Shown here: in pieces, positions 17,666 through 25,391 of the stretch
Layout: every line of letters starts with the position of its first letter
How positions within the stretch are numbered: the first letter of the stretch is position 1
NCBI GenBank assembly: GCA_024685005.1
Contig: JAIKWF010000084.1
Span: forward strand, 1-51,529
Direction: 5' to 3'
DNA length: 51,529 bases
From: Lachnospiraceae bacterium
Lineage (GTDB): Bacteria > Bacillota > Clostridia > Lachnospirales > Lachnospiraceae
Notes under the pieces: generated by a model
The model's input: the letters and a program-made list of their open reading frames with translations, nothing else
What the model was told of the DNA's origin: nothing
Databases searched by the model: none
Translations under genes and position numbers: made by a program

Positions 17666-19083
17666 TGGGGAAAATATGGGATCTGGATGCTTTTAAAGAG
17701 AACATCGCCATGATAGATGACAGGGGAGAGTCTGTCACCTATGGAGAACTGAATGAAGGGGCGGATAGACTGGTGAAGGCTGCAGGAGAAAGGTGTATTG
17801 TGTTTTGCCTCTGCAGAAATGAGATCGGTTCTGCTTTTGGATATATCAGTTTTGTTAATAACGGTATTGTTCCGGTAATGTTGAACAGCCATTTGGATGA
17901 AGAACTTTTAAAAACGCTGATGGAAGCATATCATCCCTGTTTTTTGTGGGTTCCCAAGGATCAGGCGGAGCAGTTTGCGGGGGGGGAGAGTGTTTATTCC
18001 CGCTATGAATATGTATTGCTTAAAACGGCATATGAGCAGGCGTATCCTTTGTACGGAGAACTTGCACTTCTTCTTACCACTTCCGGATCAACAGGCTCTC
18101 CTAAGTTCGTTCGGCAGAGTTATGAAAACATATTAAACAATGCGAGGTCCATCGTTGAATATCTGGAACTTGATGAGACCGAGAGACCAATCACGACGCT
18201 CCCGATGAATTATACCTATGGCTTGAGCATCATCAATTCTCATTTACTGGTTGGTGCAACGATTCTTGTTACCGATAAAGGTGTGTTGCAGAAGGAATTC
18301 TGGAATTTCTTTAAAGAGCGGCAGGCGACTTCATTTGGCGGTGTTCCATACACCTATGAGATGCTGGATAAGCTCCGCTTTTATCGTATGAACCTTCCGA
18401 GTCTTCGGACAATGACGCAGGCAGGAGGAAAGATCCTGCCGGAATTACATGAAAGATTTGCCAAGTATGCTAAGGAGCAGGGAAAGCATTTTGTGGTAAT
18501 GTACGGACAATGCGAAGCCACAGCGCGCATGGGATATTTGCCTCCGGAGAGAGCAGTTGAGAAGAAGGGCTCTATGGGTATCGTAATACCCGGCGGTAAG
18601 TTTCGTCTCGTTGCAGCTGATGGAAGTGAGATCTCAACACCCCATGTTACAGGAGAACTTGTTTATGAGGGAAAAAATGTCACCTTGGGGTATGCGGAAA
18701 AAGGAGAGGATCTTGTGCTGGGTGATGAACGATGCGGGATCCTTGAAACCGGTGATATGGCGCAGTTTGATGAAGAAGGATTTTTTTATATTGTCGGTCG
18801 TAAGAAACGCTTTTTGAAAATATATGGAAATCGTGTAAACCTGGATGAAGTGGAGCGTATGATCAAAGGGGAATTTGAAACCGAAGCGGCATGCGCCGGC
18901 AAGGATGACCATATGTACATTTTTGTAACGGATGAAAAGTCTTCCAATGTTGTCAAAGATTTTGTGATCGGCAAAACAAAACTGAATCCTGCGGCCTTTA
19001 AGGTAGTGGTGATTGATGAGATCCCGAAGAACGATTCCGGTAAAACGGTTTATGTAAAACTGGAAAAATACTATGAAGAGTAA
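17665..19083 (+). CDS. AMP-dependent acyl/aminoacyl ligase (ANL superfamily)
   Basis: ANL enzymes activate a carboxylic acid as acyl-AMP and pass it to a thiol, here most likely on the adjacent carrier protein. The 472-aa protein has the P-loop LLLTTSGSTGSPK (about residues 136-148), the aromatic TTLPMNYTYG motif, VVMYGQCEATAR in the A5 position, ETGDMAQFDEEGFFYIVGR with the adenine-binding Asp, and C-terminal KNDSGKTVYVKL holding the catalytic Lys. It is shorter than NRPS adenylation domains and stand-alone acyl-CoA synthetases (about 500-550 aa). The acid used cannot be told from the sequence. It overlaps the thioesterase gene by 11 bases. Confidence 0.9.
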   Translation: MGKIWDLDAFKENIAMIDDRGESVTYGELNEGADRLVKAAGERCIVFCLCRNEIGSAFGYISFVNNGIVPVMLNSHLDEELLKTLMEAYHPCFLWVPKDQAEQFAGGESVYSRYEYVLLKTAYEQAYPLYGELALLLTTSGSTGSPKFVRQSYENILNNARSIVEYLELDETERPITTLPMNYTYGLSIINSHLLVGATILVTDKGVLQKEFWNFFKERQATSFGGVPYTYEMLDKLRFYRMNLPSLRTMTQAGGKILPELHERFAKYAKEQGKHFVVMYGQCEATARMGYLPPERAVEKKGSMGIVIPGGKFRLVAADGSEISTPHVTGELVYEGKNVTLGYAEKGEDLVLGDERCGILETGDMAQFDEEGFFYIVGRKKRFLKIYGNRVNLDEVERMIKGEFETEAACAGKDDHMYIFVTDEKSSNVVKDFVIGKTKLNPAAFKVVVIDEIPKNDSGKTVYVKLEKYYEE

Positions 19084-19774
19084 AGTACAATTATTCTGCT
19101 ATACCTATGCCGGAGGAAATTGCTCTTTTTTTGATGAGATAGAAAAAGAGCTACCGAAGATCGAGTGTGTCAAACCGGAATATTCAGGACATGGAACAAG
19201 GCATAGGGAACCCTTTTACCATGATTTTGATGAACTGGCAGATGATATGTATATGCTGTTTAGACAGGCGTATAAGGGCGGGGACTACGCCCTTTTTGGA
19301 TATAGTATGGGCACGATCAGCCTGGTGGAAGTACTAAAGAGAATATGCAATGCGGGAGATATACCTGAGCCCAAAAGAGTCTTTCTTGCGGCACACGATC
19401 CTCAAAACAGGGTCGTACCCTTTAAAGCAGACGATGAAACGCTGACAGAATGGGTAAAGCAAAGAACGATACAGTTTGGAGCCGTTCCGGAAAAGCTGAT
19501 CAACAATAAAACATACTGGAGAACCTATCTTCCGCTTTATGCGGCTGATTACTCGATTATTGGGAAGTACAGATTTGAAAACTTAAAGCTCCGGATAACT
19601 GTCCCGGCAACTGTTTTTTATTCCGAAAAAGATACACCTTTATCGGAAATGAAACTGTGGGAGAAGTTTTTTCAGTGCGAGTATTGTCAGTTTGACGGAA
19701 CGCATTTTTTTATTCAGGAGCATCACGAAGAGATGGCCGGGATCATTCGATCAAGACTGTGTATGGAAGGGTAA
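19073..19774 (+). CDS. Type II thioesterase, GrsT/RifR-like
   Basis: A 233-aa alpha/beta-hydrolase with the nucleophile elbow GYSMG (S78), the early loop CYTYAGGNCSFF that forms the oxyanion hole, and catalytic GTHFF (H211). Type II thioesterases hydrolyse stalled or wrong acyl groups from carrier proteins in NRPS and PKS systems; some release the product. In this setting it would edit or unload the neighbouring carrier protein. It starts inside the ligase gene and is followed after four bases by luxE, so the genes are clearly co-transcribed. Confidence 0.88.
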   Translation: MKSKVQLFCYTYAGGNCSFFDEIEKELPKIECVKPEYSGHGTRHREPFYHDFDELADDMYMLFRQAYKGGDYALFGYSMGTISLVEVLKRICNAGDIPEPKRVFLAAHDPQNRVVPFKADDETLTEWVKQRTIQFGAVPEKLINNKTYWRTYLPLYAADYSIIGKYRFENLKLRITVPATVFYSEKDTPLSEMKLWEKFFQCEYCQFDGTHFFIQEHHEEMAGIIRSRLCMEG

Positions 19775-19778
19775 CGAG

Positions 19779-20867
19779 ATGACGTTTGAAGAGATTTTGG
19801 AAAAACCTCCGTATTCATTGTGCAAAGAGGAAAAAGAAAAGCTTTTGACGAGCAGGCTTACGGAGCTTACAAAGCTTCATCGGGAAAAATGTCCGGAGTA
19901 TAGGAGGATCTTAGATGCGATCGGTTTTGATGCGACTGACGTGCGGACTTACACACAACTGCCGTTTCTTCCGGTCAGCATGTTCAAGGAACATGATCTG
20001 AGGTCGGTTCCGAAGGAGGAAGTTGTTAAAACCATGACTTCATCAGGAACGACAGGACAGGCTGTATCGAAGATTTATCTTGACAAAGCGACGTCAACCA
20101 ATCAGCAGAAGGCCATGGTTAAGATTGTTTCGGAGTTTACCGGATCAGGTCGTATGCCGATGATCGTAATAGATTGCCCCGGAGTGATAAAAAACAGGGC
20201 GATGTTTTCCGCCAGAGGAGCAGGGATACTGGGCTTCTCCATTTTTGGTGCAAAAAAGATCTATGCCTTGAATGACGAAATGCAGCTTGATGTGGAAGCG
20301 CTGAAGGAGTTTTTGGAGAAGTATAAAGGGCAACGGATTCTGCTTTTCGGTTTTACTTTTATGATCTGGCAGCACTTCTACAAGGAGCTGCTCCGACTGA
20401 GAGAGGATGGAATCCGGTTTGATTTGTCAAACGGTATTCTTATTCATGGAGGAGGGTGGAAGAAGCTGACCTCGGAAGCGGTAGGCCGTGACGAATTTCA
20501 TAAGCGTCTCGAGGATGTGTGCGGTTTGAAACAGATACATGATTACTATGGTATGGTTGAGCAGACGGGATGCATCTATATGGAGTGCGAATGCGGACAT
20601 CTGCATGCATCCGTTTTTTCGGATGTTATCATCCGTCGCGGTCTTGATTTTTCAGTTGCCGGTATCGGGGAGACGGGGATCGTTCAGGTGGTTTCCACTA
20701 TTCCGGAATCCTATCCGGGACATAGCCTCCTGACGGAGGACGAAGGTGTGATCTTAGGGGAGGATGACTGCCCATGTGGCCGCAAGGGCAAATACTTTAA
20801 GATCAACGGAAGATTGAAGAATGCTGAGATCAGGGGGTGCAGTGATACTTATGCAAGCAAGTTTTAA
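19779..20867 (+). CDS. LuxE-family acyl-protein synthetase
   Basis: LuxE adenylates a fatty acid and holds it on a cysteine before handing it to the LuxC reductase. The 362-aa protein has the ATP-binding motif MTSSGTTGQ, a conserved YYGMVEQTG segment, a CECGHLH/CPCGRKG cysteine pair region and the C-terminal RGCSDTYA motif with the likely acyl-accepting C354. ATG 19779 was chosen because GGAAGGG lies just upstream; the frame remains open into the thioesterase gene, but that part has no family similarity. Its C-terminus overlaps luxC. No luciferase (luxAB) gene is present, so the role is biosynthetic, not bioluminescence. Confidence 0.9.
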   Translation: MTFEEILEKPPYSLCKEEKEKLLTSRLTELTKLHREKCPEYRRILDAIGFDATDVRTYTQLPFLPVSMFKEHDLRSVPKEEVVKTMTSSGTTGQAVSKIYLDKATSTNQQKAMVKIVSEFTGSGRMPMIVIDCPGVIKNRAMFSARGAGILGFSIFGAKKIYALNDEMQLDVEALKEFLEKYKGQRILLFGFTFMIWQHFYKELLRLREDGIRFDLSNGILIHGGGWKKLTSEAVGRDEFHKRLEDVCGLKQIHDYYGMVEQTGCIYMECECGHLHASVFSDVIIRRGLDFSVAGIGETGIVQVVSTIPESYPGHSLLTEDEGVILGEDDCPCGRKGKYFKINGRLKNAEIRGCSDTYASKF

Positions 20868-22038
20868 AGAATTGCAATATATAGTCGGCAATGAAGAAAC
20901 GATTGCAAAAATGCAAGATATAAGGCCGCTTAGACCCTTTGATGATAAGGTGGTTGATTTCTTGAATTCTCTGTCGGGCATTCTGATGAAAAACAGGGAC
21001 TATCCCGATGTTGCGACATTTGGTTTCTGGTGCCGTAAGGCAGCTCTTCTAAAGGAAAAACAGAAATATGATGATATTCGTGACAGGTTGGGAAAAGGGA
21101 TCGTTTTTCACAGTACACCATCCAATGTTCCGGTAAACTTTGCCTTTAGTTTTGCGTCAGGACTTCTTGCAGGTAATGCCAATATTGTCCGTCTGCCGGG
21201 GAAACCATTTGAACAGGTGGATATCATAAGCAACGCTGTGGCGGGGCTTCTTTCAGACGAATATAAAGAGATGGAACCATATATTTGTTTTGTGAAATTT
21301 CCTCCGTCGAAGGAGATTACTGATTTCTTTTCAGCCCTTTGCAGCGTTCGGGTGATCTGGGGCGGTGATATGACGGTGGCTGAGCTTCGAAAGTCCGATA
21401 TTCCCGCCAGAACGACGGAGATCACATTTGCAGACCGTCATTCTGCTGCGGTAATAGATGCTGATGCGTATCTTGAGGCAGAACGAAAAGATCTGGTTGT
21501 TCAGAATTTCTATAATGATACTTATTATTCGGATCAAAACGCCTGTACTGCGCCCAGGATCATCTTTTGGAGGGGAAAGAAAAAAGAGGAAGCAAAGGCT
21601 GATTTCTGGAACCGGGTTCATGAACTGGTTGCGAATAAGTATACGCTTGCGCCCGTACAGGCTGTCGGAAAACTGAATGCTCTTTACAATGTGGCAGCCC
21701 AAAAAGAAGTCAGGCTGGCAGAAAGCGAAGACATGTTGATCACACGTATCTGCGTGGACCGGCTCGATAAGGATCTGATGGATTATAAATACAACAGTGG
21801 ATTCTATTTTGAAAAAGATATAGAAGACCTGAAAGAGATAGCAAATATCTGTGATAAACGTTGTCAGACGATTACTTACTACGGAGTTGCGGAAGAAGAG
21901 TTCAGAGCGTTCCTTGAGGAAGTAAGGCCCATAGGAATAGACCGGATCGTACCGATGGGCAAATCTATGGATTTTACACTGATCTGGGATGGATATGACC
22001 TGATCAGGCAGATGTCAAGAAGGGTAACGATTATCTAA
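20842..22038 (+). CDS. LuxC-family acyl-CoA/acyl-protein reductase
   Basis: LuxC is an NADPH-dependent aldehyde-dehydrogenase-fold enzyme that reduces an activated acyl group to the aldehyde. The 398-aa sequence has GKGIVFHSTPSNVPVNFAFS, a cofactor-site GNANIVRLPGKPF, and YYSDQNACTAPR with catalytic Cys near residue 235. The start is uncertain: GTG 20842 has AGGGGG four bases upstream, ATG 20851 is nine bases further, and ATG 20821 is also in frame. All overlap the luxE end, as expected for enzymes that form a complex. The family and the pair with LuxE are clear; the chain length and nature of the acyl group are not. Confidence 0.9.
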   Translation: MILMQASFKELQYIVGNEETIAKMQDIRPLRPFDDKVVDFLNSLSGILMKNRDYPDVATFGFWCRKAALLKEKQKYDDIRDRLGKGIVFHSTPSNVPVNFAFSFASGLLAGNANIVRLPGKPFEQVDIISNAVAGLLSDEYKEMEPYICFVKFPPSKEITDFFSALCSVRVIWGGDMTVAELRKSDIPARTTEITFADRHSAAVIDADAYLEAERKDLVVQNFYNDTYYSDQNACTAPRIIFWRGKKKEEAKADFWNRVHELVANKYTLAPVQAVGKLNALYNVAAQKEVRLAESEDMLITRICVDRLDKDLMDYKYNSGFYFEKDIEDLKEIANICDKRCQTITYYGVAEEEFRAFLEEVRPIGIDRIVPMGKSMDFTLIWDGYDLIRQMSRRVTII

Positions 22039-22054
22039 CGGAAAGGTTTGAACT

Positions 22055-22798
22055 ATGATGTTAAAGGGGAAAAATGCCATAATTACCGGAGCGCGTCGGG
22101 GTATCGGACGGGCGACCGTCGAAACCTTTGCAGCTCAGGGAGCTGATATCTGGGCATGTGCCAGAAAACAGGATGATGTCTTTGAAGCGGATATGAAGTC
22201 TTTGGCTGAGCGGTATAATGTTGATATCCGGCCGGTGTATTTTGATGTGACGGATGAAACACAGGTCAGAAAGACGATGCAAAGCATTCATAAGCAGAAA
22301 AAAGATGTGGATATTCTGGTCTCGGCAGCCGGGGTGGCCGGAGAAAAGACATCTTTTCTTATGAGCAGTATGGAGAATATCAAAAGCGTTTTTGAAACGG
22401 ATTATATGGCGGTTACCCTGTTGACGCAATATGTTGTCAGGCTTATGATCCGGCAGAATAGGGGGAGTATCGTTTACATTTCGTCGATAGCGGGATTGGA
22501 TGGAACGCCGTCACAATACGCATATGCTTCCGCTAAAGCAGCTCTGATCGGAGGAATGAAGAATCTTGCCAGAGAAGTTGCGGGCAATAACATTCGAGTG
22601 AATGCTGTTGCGCCGGGGATGATCAATACGGATATGGGAGGAGAGATCCAAGATGATCTGAAGGAAGAGATGCTTTCAAAGGTTATTATGAAACGTATGG
22701 GCAGGCCGGAGGAAGTTGCAAATGTAATTGCTTTTATTTCCAGCGATATGGCCAGTTATATGACAGGACAGGTGATCAGAGTAGACGGGGGAGTTTGA
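22055..22798 (+). CDS. Short-chain dehydrogenase/reductase, FabG-like
   Basis: A classical SDR of 247 aa with TGARRGIGRA for NAD(P) binding, VSAAGVAG in place of the usual NNAG-type motif, catalytic ISS and YASAK (Y157, K161), and the C-terminal end TGQVIRVDGG typical of 3-oxoacyl-ACP reductases. In this operon it could reduce a keto group on the carrier-bound acyl chain, or the ketone made by the following transketolase. The double ATG (22055/22058) leaves the start open by one codon; GAAAGG lies 8 bases upstream. Confidence 0.9.
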   Translation: MMLKGKNAIITGARRGIGRATVETFAAQGADIWACARKQDDVFEADMKSLAERYNVDIRPVYFDVTDETQVRKTMQSIHKQKKDVDILVSAAGVAGEKTSFLMSSMENIKSVFETDYMAVTLLTQYVVRLMIRQNRGSIVYISSIAGLDGTPSQYAYASAKAALIGGMKNLAREVAGNNIRVNAVAPGMINTDMGGEIQDDLKEEMLSKVIMKRMGRPEEVANVIAFISSDMASYMTGQVIRVDGGV

Positions 22799-22799
22799 T

Positions 22800-23630
22800 A
22801 TGATAGATGCAGCAACGGTAAGAAAATGCGAAGATGCGGCAAAACGGATTCGCAGGCATATTCTTGATATGACTTATAAAGCCGGAAATGCCGGCGCGCA
22901 TCTGGGCGGAAGCCTTTCCATGGTTGAATTGCTGGCATGCCTGTATAGTGGCTGCATTCGGTTCAGACCTGAAGAGCCTGACTGGAATGAGCGTGACCGC
23001 GTGATCCTAAGCAAAGGTCACGCGGCTTTGGCGCTTTATCCTGCCATGGTTGAAGCGGGGATCATTCGTGAGGAAGAGCTGGACACGTTCAAAAAGGATG
23101 GAAGCCGTCTTGGCGGTCATCCTTCATTAAACGGCTTGCAGGGCATTGAGTTTGCAAGCGGAAGCTTGGGACAGGGCCTCTCCTTAGGAGTCGGGACGTG
23201 TCTTGCTTTGCAAAGAAATAATAATTCAAAGCCGCGTGTTTTTGTTTTTCTCGGAGATGGAGAATGCGATGAGGGCTCTGTATGGGAGGCAGCGGCAAGT
23301 GCTTCTCATTATGGTCTGGATCAGCTTGTTGCCGTAGTTGATATGAACGCGATCCAGTATGATGGCTATACAAATGATATTCTGGCGATGGATCCTTTTG
23401 AGAGCAAGTGGAAGGATTTTGGGTGGGAGACTTTCATGATAGATGGTCATAACACAGAGGAAATACTGAGAGCATATGAGCATAGAGGAGATAAGCCTCT
23501 TGCTATTCTGGCGCAGACCATAAAGGGTAAAGGAATTTCCTTTATGGAGAATAACTGGAAATACCATAATACCAGCCTCAACAAAGAACGCTACGAAGAG
23601 GCTTTGAAAGAACTGGAGGCTGGCATATGA
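22800..23630 (+). CDS. Transketolase-like protein, N-terminal (TPP-binding) subunit
   Basis: The 276-aa subunit carries the thiamine-pyrophosphate half of a split transketolase. Visible are GNAGAHLGGSLSMVELL, SKGHAALALYP with the catalytic His, and GDGECDEGSVWEA near residue 151 ending with the metal ligand region DMNAIQYDG. Split transketolases are common in Firmicutes and are often recruited to secondary pathways. It starts one base after the SDR stop and overlaps the next subunit by ATGA. Transketolases move a two-carbon ketol unit onto an aldehyde, which fits directly downstream of LuxE/LuxC. Confidence 0.93.
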   Translation: MIDAATVRKCEDAAKRIRRHILDMTYKAGNAGAHLGGSLSMVELLACLYSGCIRFRPEEPDWNERDRVILSKGHAALALYPAMVEAGIIREEELDTFKKDGSRLGGHPSLNGLQGIEFASGSLGQGLSLGVGTCLALQRNNNSKPRVFVFLGDGECDEGSVWEAAASASHYGLDQLVAVVDMNAIQYDGYTNDILAMDPFESKWKDFGWETFMIDGHNTEEILRAYEHRGDKPLAILAQTIKGKGISFMENNWKYHNTSLNKERYEEALKELEAGI

Positions 23631-24601
23631 TCGAATATAACAGAATAAACATCAGAACATGGTCACTTCTTGGACCGAGTGGTGCACACGGTGTTGCAGC
23701 TGTTGAACTGGCAGAATCGGATCCAAACGTATTGATGCTGACGGCAGATCTCTGCTTTTTTTCCGGACTCGAGAGATTTAAAGCAGCGTTTCCTGACAGG
23801 CTGTATAACTTTGGAATTGCAGAGCAAAACATGATCGGGGCAGCTGCGGGCCTTGCAAAGGAAGGCTTTATTCCATTTGCCAATACGTATGCGAGCTTTT
23901 GCACATCCCGCTGTGCGGACCAGGTCAGGGTAAATATGTCTTACATGAAGCTTCCGATCAAACTGATCGGCCTAACGGCAGGATATGCGGCCGGAGCCCT
24001 GGGTGCTACCCATATGAGCGTGGAGGATCTTGCGCTTATGCGCGCTCTTCCCAATATTACCGTTATCTCACCGGCGGACTGTACAGAGGTCGTTAAGGCT
24101 ATGATGGCAGCAGCTAAAACACCTGATCCGACATATATCAGACTGACAGGTCCGATGAACACTCCGATCGTCTATAAAGAAGACTATGATTACCGAATCG
24201 GAAGAGCCGTGAAACTTCGGGAGGGCGAAGATGTATGCATTATTGCAACAGGCTCCATGGTTTATTATGCTATACAGACCGCAAAACAATTAGAGAAGGA
24301 TGGGATTTCCTGTACCATACTCAATATGCATACGATCAAACCGATCGATAAAGAAGCACTTCTGGATGCGAACAGAAGACATAAGCTTTTGGTCACGGCT
24401 GAGGAACATAGCGTATTGGGAGGATTATACGGAGCGGTAGCTGAACAGTTATGCCGGGAAGGAAATCCCAAACCGATCCTTCCTTTGGGGATCGAGGATT
24501 TCTTTGTGCACGCTGGAAGCTATCATTATCAGATGAAAGAAAGCGGACTGGACGTGGAGAGTATGAAACAGAGAATAGTGGAAAAACTCTCGCATAGTTA
24601 A
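23627..24601 (+). CDS. Transketolase-like protein, C-terminal subunit
   Basis: The 324-aa partner contains the pyrimidine-binding and C-terminal domains: RLYNFGIAEQNMIGAAAGLA with the cofactor-activating glutamate E66, ANTYASFCTSRCADQVR, and the C-terminal NMHTIKPIDKEALL and TAEEHSVLGGL segments. Together with the preceding gene it forms a full enzyme. The architecture is also close to DXP-synthase-like and other ketol transferases, so the exact donor (a ketose phosphate, hydroxypyruvate or pyruvate) is open. Residues that bind sugar phosphate in housekeeping transketolase were not checked. Confidence 0.92.
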   Translation: MIEYNRINIRTWSLLGPSGAHGVAAVELAESDPNVLMLTADLCFFSGLERFKAAFPDRLYNFGIAEQNMIGAAAGLAKEGFIPFANTYASFCTSRCADQVRVNMSYMKLPIKLIGLTAGYAAGALGATHMSVEDLALMRALPNITVISPADCTEVVKAMMAAAKTPDPTYIRLTGPMNTPIVYKEDYDYRIGRAVKLREGEDVCIIATGSMVYYAIQTAKQLEKDGISCTILNMHTIKPIDKEALLDANRRHKLLVTAEEHSVLGGLYGAVAEQLCREGNPKPILPLGIEDFFVHAGSYHYQMKESGLDVESMKQRIVEKLSHS

Positions 24602-24636
24602 AGTGCTGAGTAATATGTGGTTGAAGGAGAGATATT

Positions 24637-25374
24637 GTGAGAATAATCGATGCAATATGGGAAAAGCGTAATCTGGGTTTGGTGACACAGGAAATAGAGA
24701 TCGAAAATGATGATTCGCCGGAAAAGGTGGAAAAAGCATTAAAAGAGTCAGATGCTGATTATCAGGTTGTTAAGGCACCTGTGGCAAGGTTGGATCTATA
24801 TTCCCTGCTTACCGAATATGGTTTTTTCTTTGCAGAGGCGAGCATCAGAGTTTCTCATAATCTGAAAAATGTGGCTTGCCCGGAAATGATTCAGAGAATG
24901 GTAGACAGGATTTCATTTTCCGAGATGAGCGAAGAAGAAACGGATATTATGATAGAAAATATCCGACAGGGTATGTTTCAAACGGACAGAGTAATACTGG
25001 ACCCGTTTTTTACGAGAAAACAGGCGTATGACAGATACATACTCTGGATGAAGGATGAAAAAGAAAGAGGCGCAAAGCTTTTTACCTACAAATATAAAGA
25101 AGAGCCGATCGGTTTTTCCTGCATGAAAGAAACCAAAACCGGCTGCTTTTACCCGGTGTTGGGCGGAGTTTATAATATGGGAAAAGCTTTACCACTCGGG
25201 AGTGCCATCGTATATAAGCAACTGGACATCGCAAAAAGCCTGGGTGGAAAAATGTTATATACTTTTATATCATCCAACAATCCGGCGGTCGTCCGCGTGT
25301 ACTCCGGAGCGGGTTATGGCATTGACAGCATAAAAAACGTCTTTGTAAAACATACGTGTGAAATGAAAGAGTAA
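24637..25374 (+). CDS. GNAT-family acyltransferase, WecD/RffC-like
   Basis: A 245-aa protein with a C-terminal GNAT fold (about residues 120-240: RKQAYDRYILWMKDE, then the FTYKYKEEPIGFSCMKE and AKSLGGKMLYTFISSNNPAV segments and a YSGAGYGI end). WecD acetylates the 4-amino group of dTDP-Fuc4N; the overall plan and pairing with a WecE-like enzyme in the same operon support an N-acyltransferase acting on the amino sugar. Its usual donor would be acetyl-CoA, but here the carrier-bound or modified acyl group is an alternative. GTG 24637 is used as start, with AAGGAGAG at 24624-24631. It is the last gene of the operon, 17 bases from the convergent yfhO-like gene. Confidence 0.78.
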   Translation: MRIIDAIWEKRNLGLVTQEIEIENDDSPEKVEKALKESDADYQVVKAPVARLDLYSLLTEYGFFFAEASIRVSHNLKNVACPEMIQRMVDRISFSEMSEEETDIMIENIRQGMFQTDRVILDPFFTRKQAYDRYILWMKDEKERGAKLFTYKYKEEPIGFSCMKETKTGCFYPVLGGVYNMGKALPLGSAIVYKQLDIAKSLGGKMLYTFISSNNPAVVRVYSGAGYGIDSIKNVFVKHTCEMKE

Positions 25375-25391
25375 TATATACCCCAATGCGC

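Noticed and set aside
19692-19778. Upstream extension of the luxE reading frame
   Set aside because: It overlaps the end of the thioesterase gene, has no ribosome binding site and no family likeness; ATG 19779 is better supported.
17423-20867. Non-ribosomal peptide synthetase cluster
   Set aside because: There is a carrier, ligase and type II thioesterase, but no condensation domain or multimodular protein; the neighbours point to glycan decoration.
19779-22038. Bioluminescence (lux) operon
   Set aside because: LuxE and LuxC are present, but there is no luxA/luxB luciferase or luxD; these families are common in other pathways.
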